This document shows, piece by piece, positions 57,132 through 64,000 of a stretch of 64,000 nucleotides of DNA (its first letter is position 1; the number at the start of each line of letters is the position of its first letter). The translations under genes and the position numbers were made by a program. This DNA is from Straminergon stramineum (Eukaryota; Streptophyta; Bryopsida; Hypnales; Calliergonaceae), in the NCBI GenBank assembly GCA_963920665.1, contig OY987263.1:34894547-34958546 (forward strand), written 5' to 3'. Under the pieces are notes generated by a model. That model made no database searches. It saw only the letters and a program-made list of their open reading frames with translations, and was not told where the DNA came from.

Positions 57132-60100
57132 CTATTTAATTCCACCATTACCAATAGAGACAACCCTACAGATGCCAGAGGACGTGGTGAAAGGCACGTC
57201 TTTGTACTGCGCAACAAGATCACTTCCCGTATGCAGATCAGGTTGCACACTCTCCCAAATCTTCTTCTTGGGGTTGAGGACATCATCAGGCTCGCCAGGA
57301 AAGCCGGGGAATGTCACCCTCTCACCAACTTTGGCATCTTCAGGAGGAGACACCAGCTCAACCTCTGTATGATCAGCATTCGAAGCTGCCAACACCATGG
57401 CTTGAGACTTGATACCCCTCATTGCTGCTGGCTTCAAATTGCAAAGCACACACACCTTCCGGTTCTGTATACCAACATGATGCAACATTTTTAGTCCTCA
57501 TATTCAAGAGAGGATTCCAAAGCACTGAATTATGTGTTATTAGAATACAGAAAGAATAGGTTATGTATTGATGAAGTTCGGAGAAGTAGAGTCCCAGTCA
57601 AAAGCCTAGACTATTCCTGAAGCATGAGTACTACGTCTACGAGGTTATCACATGGAAGCATCTCTGAACGTGAAACAACACAAGAATCTCAATTCTTAGA
57701 AGTCCCGAGTCTAAATGAAACTGGTATCATAAATTAAGTGACATTTGAACCCACAGGAAATGGACCCCCTTACTAGCTTTGTATGTGACTAAAGCCCCCG
57801 TCACGAATGTCCACCACAGACTAATACTCTCCATAACACGAGTCGAGAGCAGTAAATCACATACCTGCATCTTTTCAAGAGGGATAAACTTGACAAGACC
57901 ACTGACAACTGTCCTGGGAGTTGGCTCTCCAACATCAATTTGCTCCACGTACAATGAGTCAGCATCTGGATGCTTCTTCACATCTGTAATGAGACCAACT
58001 CGGATATCCAGTCTGGAGACATCCACAGGCAGATCCTTGACCACAGCTGGGGTTTTCTTTCCTGTTGCGCCACCTTTTCCACCCTTCTTTCCTTTTGTTG
58101 CATTGTCTGGTGCAAAATACCCAAATGGCGATAAGTAGGGAGAACCAGTTCCATACATCTAGAAAAGAGAGACAATCTCAAAAGAAAACCAATACTAACC
58201 AACAGCTAACCAAGGAGTGATATTTCAGATATCATTTCATAACTTATCATAACCAGAACATGTCTCGTCCCAGATAGAGGACGTACCTGTGGTTGCATTT
58301 GACACCGACAGAGCCGCTGTTGCAGACTCCAATGCTGCAGCTCGGTCTGCCTGGCTGCCTGCAAACTTTTCTCTGTAACTCTCCATCTCTTCATCTTTCT
58401 GAAATAACAAATATGAAATCAGCTCTAATTAGAATTGCCGTCTACTGAACAAGGTGCTCATGCTATAGCAACAAAACACTAACAAAGCTAAACACTCTAC
58501 CGTTGCACTATTTAAAAAGAGACGACTTGCCCTTTTACATAGAAAGCAGTAAGACGTGCAAGAGACCTATCCTTGTGATTGTTAAGACTGAACACTAATG
58601 TGGAGGTAGTGGGACAATTACCATTTCTGCAAATATCGGCTCAGGATTGCCGATAGTGTGACCAGATTGGACCAGAGTCCACGGCTTAGAAGCTCGTTCC
58701 AAATCACCGTCATCTTCCACAAGCTTCATGGTCGATATCGGAAGATTCAACTGCCCAAGAACCTGCATATGCAACAACAGGTAAGCCCAACAACATCTTT
58801 GTAGAACTTGGTCAGAGATAATTGCAACTATCATCAATGGACCCCTTACTAGAAGCCGCATCCGTTCAGTCTCTCAGCAGCAAATACGAACACCATATGA
58901 GAACTGGCCAAACTTAAAACAACAAGACACATTAGGATGCCAGACAAGCAGCTGAAAACAATTGAAATGCACACTGGCATCAATTAAAGCCTTACCTTCT
59001 GGGAGAATGACGGCATGAAAGGCTCAAGAAGCGTAGCCAAAAGGTGCACCACCCCAACTGATGTCTTCAACACAATGGCACATGAAGGTCGATCCTCCTT
59101 ATACAGCTTCCAAAATTGACTCTCCTGTCATTGGCATAATTTGACAAGACAAAAGATAAGTTGTCACTCAACAGTGGAACAACCAAAGCATCCAGTACAA
59201 TGAGATGGCAAAGAACTCTTCTACCGTCAAAATGTACCATCCATCCTTCAAACAAATTAATTATTCAATCAACATACCTGCAAATACAGATTGCCAAGAC
59301 TGGATACTTGCAACGCAGCTTTGAGACCACCCTTCAATTTCACTGCCTCCATACTCTTAATATAGTCATCAAGAGCGGCACTGATCTTAATAGCAAAGTT
59401 CTTGGTGAGTTCGTGTTCCTCGGGATTGCCGACTTCTGGAATAACTTTTCCATAACCTCCTTCCCCTGCAATCACAGGAAATACTTCAGCTATTTCAAAA
59501 TACTACGAGTTCAGAAACTGAATATTTTACATCTCCCTACGATCTGATTCAGCCTCGAAGTCAGCCTCGAAGTCATTTCAAATCGAGATCTGCCAAGCTT
59601 CTGAAAAGAAAAATTTATACGCTACGTAATAAGAATTCGTCGAGAAGTCGAAAGCTACGAACCTGCTGGCTTTGCTAGAAATGAAAGTGTTCGATGGACA
59701 AAGTTGCCGAGATTCTTAAGTAACTCATTGTTCTGTTTTGCTTGCAAGTCTACCCACGTAAACATTGTGTCGGATACCTACACAATTACATTAATTGCCG
59801 TTGGTTAGCAACGAAGCACATGGTTAACATAAGGGCTAACCTCCCATAACCTTGAATGTAAAGCGACATTCAATAAGAACAAGCATATGTAGGGGCGTCT
59901 CAGAGAAAATCAACGGTCAACTTAGACAATGTGTAAGACAACAACAACAAGAAGGTACCTCTGGCCGGTTTGTCAGAAGGTAGTATCTCCAAACTTCCAC
60001 GGGTATGTTTGTGCTCTTCACATCGTTTCCAAAGATACCGACTCCTCGACTCTTCGAGAACTTGCCTGCACAACACCCGACGCCGCAATGAGTTTAAATA

Positions 60101-62708
60101 TTACAGTGCCTACTCTACAGAAATAAAGGCATTCAAAATATGATACAGAACACAAGACTGCCAACAGTCCAAGAAGAGTACACACCTGACTCATAATTCA
60201 GATATTCAGTGACACTGATTGTCTTCATTAAAGTCCATGGCTCTTCAGTGCCCAAAAGCGTGGATGGGAAGATAACCTGAAAGAAAGAAACACATTAATC
60301 AGACATCCGACTACAGGTTCTCAAATTCCAAACATAAAGGAAATCATGTTTATGCTCGCATACAACACATCAAACTCTAGCAAGAAGAATTTGGAGACAA
60401 TGCATGCAAGTGGAAGAAGTTAATATCTGCATTACCGTATGGAATGGCACGTTGTCTTTTCCCATAAACTGAACAAGCTCCACATCCTCGGGAGATTTCC
60501 ACCACTTCTCCCATTCAGCAGTGTAATTAGCCGTGATTGAAATATACCCAATAGGAGCATCGAACCAGACATAAAACACCTGAAAACTCCGCAGAGAAAC
60601 AAGGAGTTAAGACTCACCGTGCATTTTTACGATATTCCACACTAAAACAAACATTCTACAGTCCCAGTACCTGGCTATTGGAGACTGCCTTCGATAACTT
60701 CTGAGAAAACCTATTCTCGAAGAATGCTTTTACAGAAATAGATCATATAATACATTTTTACCGAATTTCTCTCCGCCTCCAGTGCATAAGAAGAAGAAGA
60801 ACCATATGAAGCACTAGCTCTAGACTTTAAAGTCAATGTTATACATTGCAAAATGTTACCTTTTCTTTATACTTTTCAAGTGGAACTGGGACGCCCCACT
60901 TAAGATCTCGTGTGATGCACCGCTCTTTCAGCCCGTCCCGAATCCAGGCGTTAGTTTGCTGGATAGAGTTGGAACTCCAGCCTCCTTTTTTCGACGTGCT
61001 AGTAATGTAGGACTGCAGTTGGTCATTGAGACCAGGGAGGTCCAGAAAAAGGTGGTCCGTTGGCCGCATCTCTGGAGTGTTACCACACACCTGTGACAGC
61101 AACGGAACACCTGTTAACTAAAAAAATTGATATGAGAACTTGAAAACCATGCTGCAAGCCGTATGTACCAAACAGAATGATTAGGAGAAAATTTAACACC
61201 GTGATTACACTAGTACATAAAAGTCTATCAAGAGAAAAAAACCCATATAAGCTAGTATATTATGGTTTGAAAGTGACCATTCCAATCGTATTGTGAAAAT
61301 TACAATTCACATGGGTCCAAATACTCTTTCAATAGAACCACTGAAGAACCTTGCATGTGCAGATAAACAAATAGATCAAACTGGACAAATAAAAGTCTTC
61401 ATATGATGTACTCAAAAGTGCACAAAGACCATGAAGCTCAAATTGGTACTCGTGGTCACTTAGGGGTTCACACAAATAAAAACCTCACCTTGCACCTAGG
61501 ATTGATCAGCTCATTAGCATTCAGAAGCTTCCCACACACATCGCACTGATCTCCTCGAGCATCTTCGTAACCGCAACCAGGAGTTGGACATGTACCCTCC
61601 ACCAGTCTGTCAGATAAAAACCGGTTGCAGGTGGTGCAAAATGGCTGCATAAATCCAACCCGAAAGACATGAGATGTTGCATAACGCATCATGCATATCA
61701 TTGACACGCGTCACCTCCCAAAATCCAACCCTAAGAAATTTCTTCTCAATGCTCTTATCTAAATGGTGATCGCTCCTAGCCCTAGAACTGACTTCGCCAG
61801 ATAAAAAATATAACCATTACACTGGTTGAATGTTTGAGAGGATGAAAAATTAGATCTTAAATAGAAGCTCGAGCTCACAAACCTGAATCATAGTATTTTC
61901 GTTCAATCGCTTCTTCTCGTACAAAGACAAGAAAATTGATTGCGCAATTTCAGTCTGCTGAGGGGTGGAAGTCCGTCCAAATTTATCAAAATCGATATCA
62001 AACCACTCGTAAATATCTTTATGAATAGTGTGGTATCTGCAGCACAAACATTCAAAAATGAGCCGATAAACCCTAACGAACGATCGCCTTCATGAATAGC
62101 GTGGTATCCACGGCAGACATACAAGTTCAGTCAATGAACCCTAACAACCACAAAAACGTCAGCGACTCTATCAAAACACGAGAAAGGCACATGAAACTAT
62201 CAAATCAGTTCGAGAAAGCTCAAATTCTGAACCCGATTGAAGAACCCTACTTGTCACAAATTTGGCGCGGAGTGAGCCCCTCCTCCATAGCCTTAGTCTC
62301 GGTGGCAGTCCCATACTCATCAGTTCCACACATGTAGATAATATTGTAACCCCGTCTCCGACAGTAACGAGCGTACACATCGGCACTCAACACACCTGCA
62401 GGCGAATTCATCAAATTTTCAGCTCAATCCAATTTTGGGAATAAAATTAATTCTGCACAGCTAACTAGAGTTCAGAGCTCAAATTCTTGTGCCTATAGAC
62501 AGAAACGAAGAGGAAGATCGCGACACAGACTAGGTGACTACGAAATCAAGCTAGAGTCAAATTGCTCACATCCGATTATGTTTCCCAAGTGCGGCACATT
62601 GTTCACGTAAGGAAGGGCGCTTGTGACCATGATGTTGCGTTTCCCAGGCAGTGGCGCCCGCACAGCGCGAGGCTCTCGCACGGCATGGAAGCAATCCGGG
62701 TTCCCCAT
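57132..62708 (-). CDS. MetRS: Cytosolic methionyl-tRNA synthetase, 15 exons, 808 residues
   Basis: The exons (minus) are 62708-62570, 62395-62251, 62036-61883, 61644-61489, 61090-60860, 60579-60436, 60276-60186, 60065-59959, 59777-59663, 59465-59278, 59124-58996, 58762-58622, 58398-58287, 58106-57865 and 57464-57132. All junctions are GT-AG and keep frame. The enzyme charges tRNA-Met with methionine for cytosolic translation. Visible: class I HIGH-like PHLGN (39-43) in [29 protein letters not shown]; zinc-binding Cys pairs (C149/C152, C165/C170, C180/C183); KFSKS (355-359); anticodon-binding helical domain (about 390-580); linker KFAGSQADR plus a Lys/Gly-rich stretch; and a C-terminal EMAP-II/Arc1p-type tRNA-binding domain (about 645-808, [36 protein letters not shown]). 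Length and order equal plant cytosolic MetRS. The start is the first in-frame ATG. No lesion is seen. Confidence 0.96.
62017..62153. repeat. 71-bp tandem duplication over the exon 3 acceptor of MetRS
   Basis: 62017-62087 (real exon 3 start with its acceptor) is repeated, diverged, at 62088-about 62153 inside intron 2. Both contain TATGAATAG/CATGAATAG, GTGGTATC and AACCCTAAC in register. The intronic copy has lost the AG of the acceptor. Confidence 0.65.
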
Positions 62709-62803
62709 TTTCGTTTCCAACGATGAAGGAGCGGCAAATGCCAACACTGAAAACAGAAAGTTTGCAAACGTAGGCAGGGACTCAGGGTTTATGAGTTCTG
62801 GAA

Positions 62804-62812
62804 TTAGGGTTT
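62804..62812 (-). promoter_or_regulatory. Telo-box upstream of MetRS
   Basis: TTAGGGTTT on the plus strand (AAACCCTAA in gene orientation) lies about 95 bp before the ATG, the usual setting in plant translation-machinery genes. Confidence 0.55.
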
Positions 62813-64000
62813 CCGAGAGCTCGTGTTCTCTGTCACGATCCCAGGGGTCTCGAACGTTTTCGAACTTTCGTCGAATTTTCGGAGTAAGATAAGAAAATAT
62901 AATTACAGTGAACTCTTAATTTGTGCCGTGAATGGAAATGAAATTAAAATAATACTCAAACTTCTGAATGCTCAAAAATTTATATTTATCATTTTACTTT
63001 TACTTTTTTCCTTGAATTTGTTGTGAAGGATGAGTTGCTAGATTTACATTTATATTTTTACTCTTACTTTTTTCTAAAATTCATTATCAAGGTTTAGTTG
63101 CTAGATTTATATTTGATGCATATTCTCAATACATCTATTGGTTTACATATAGAAAGAAGATATGTGTAATGAAATTTAACAAATGCAAATGATGCATTTG
63201 CTTTCAAGAACCAATATATATAATTTTTTTTTAATGGAAAAATACTTGTTAAGGATTCCCATCTTTCCACCTATTGTGGAATAGTTGGATTTTGAAAGCT
63301 TTGGTATATCTTATGACCATTGAGTTTTTTTACCAAATAAGCCACCATGTTTTAGATGCTACCATATTGGAGCTCTAAGGTCAATTTGATATAGTGTACA
63401 AATTCAATTCAACATTGTATTTAACCAACCTTGCACTTTGATACTCTAGTGGATACACTAAATTGTCGCCTTGGTGAGTCATTATAATTATTTTATTGTC
63501 TTTGGAAACAAGATCACAATGGCAACATCAACACAATGCCCCCCATGCACCTAAGTTTACAAATTGGTTAACATTGTAGGTTGTTTTTTGAGTGGATAGT
63601 GAGGAAGGCATGTTGAGGCAATCAAATTATTTTTCAAAACCGAGTACCCCTCACTCTTGTATTTTTGAAAACGAAGTCGTTTGACAATCAATATCAGGAT
63701 CAACAGCAAGGAAGGGGGTGTTTTTATTTTTTTTCAAAAATGATCAATGGCTACTAATTTTTTGGGGGAGGGGGGGGGGGGCTAATTAATTGAGTAGGAA
63801 GTGGAGGTTGTCTTTTGAGTGGATAGTAGTATGCTAGAATTTGTTCGAATGATCTTTTTGCTCCTTAGTATGAAGGCAATAATAAGCATACATAGATTGA
63901 AGACACCTATTGCATCCTCACTAAATTTATAATTTTTTTTATCTTCTTTTTAAGATGGGCATAGGAGAGGTCCACTACTTCTTGGAGTGATTTCAATATT
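62813..64000. other. MetRS 5' flank then gene-free AT-rich DNA
   Basis: The first 80 bases are probably the promoter or 5' UTR. A possible 5' UTR acceptor TTCTGTTTTCAG lies at about 62747-62758. Beyond about 62890 there is no gene. A poly-G run of 12 lies at about 63770-63781 and poly-T/A runs are frequent. Confidence 0.5.

Noticed and set aside
58107..58158. MetRS exon 14 starting at the ATG at 58158
   Set aside because: It does not keep frame with exon 13 (phase 1). The acceptor before 58106 does.
62709..62747. Longer MetRS N-terminus from a codon at 62747
   Set aside because: That codon is GTG, not ATG, and an acceptor-like TTTTCAG precedes it. The first ATG in frame is at 62708.

Overview
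The window is nuclear DNA from a land plant with a large, repeat-rich genome. It is AT-rich with a few intron-containing genes. The clearest plant markers are a DRT111/SPF45 splicing factor, a cytosolic methionyl-tRNA synthetase with the plant-type C-terminal tRNA-binding domain, a PPR pseudogene, a Ty1/copia element primed by initiator Met-tRNA, and telo-box motifs next to three genes. The low gene density and many old, mutated transposons suggest a gymnosperm or another large-genome, non-grass lineage. The exact group cannot be fixed from the sequence.

Layout. 1-4.1 kb: small inverted-repeat elements (MITEs). 4.29-5.29 kb: a three-exon DUF167/UPF0235 gene (+). 6.87-7.52 kb: a TTAA-ended 645-bp element. 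8.5-11.4 kb: two minus-strand genes close together, DRT111/SPF45 and, upstream of it, a 59-residue STMP1/DUF4535-type micropeptide gene. 11.4-17.9 kb: gene-free. 17.908-28.724 kb: a decayed Ty1/copia retrotransposon with two 207-bp LTRs, two large internal segments that do not code for copia proteins, a CACTA-type MITE and an antisense reading frame. 29.39-30.61 kb: a CACTA-like non-autonomous element.

31.566-52.300 kb is the highlight. It is one 20.7-kb insertion with 10-bp terminal inverted repeats (CAGGGTTGAC) and a perfect 8-bp target duplication (TGCTAAAC), which is a hAT superfamily signature. Inside are a BED-finger/DUF659/hAT-dimerisation transposase gene and three further genes not expected in a hAT element. 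One is a long gene with a Cys/His domain, coiled coil and RING-H2 finger. The second is an intact 365-residue protein sharing the same Cys/His domain, with a ubiquitin-interacting-motif-like helix and a Gly/Tyr/Ser-rich tail. The third is a protein-kinase-like gene. Two genes point left and two point right. GC-rich islands built of CGGACGG/CCGTCCG words lie a few hundred bases upstream of each gene, at both ends of the element and once in the middle. They look like a shared binding and control sequence, comparable to the subterminal transposase-binding hexamers of maize Ac. Three of the four genes carry in-frame stop codons, mostly explicable by C-to-T decay, with very few frameshifts, so the element is silenced but nearly complete.

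52.3-57.1 kb is gene-free apart from a PPR pseudogene. 57.13-62.71 kb is a complete 15-exon methionyl-tRNA synthetase gene on the minus strand (808 codons). The last 1.2 kb is AT-rich and without a recognisable gene. The four host genes are unrelated housekeeping functions (splicing, translation, mitochondrial micropeptide, DUF167). The working-together story in this window is the multi-gene hAT element.
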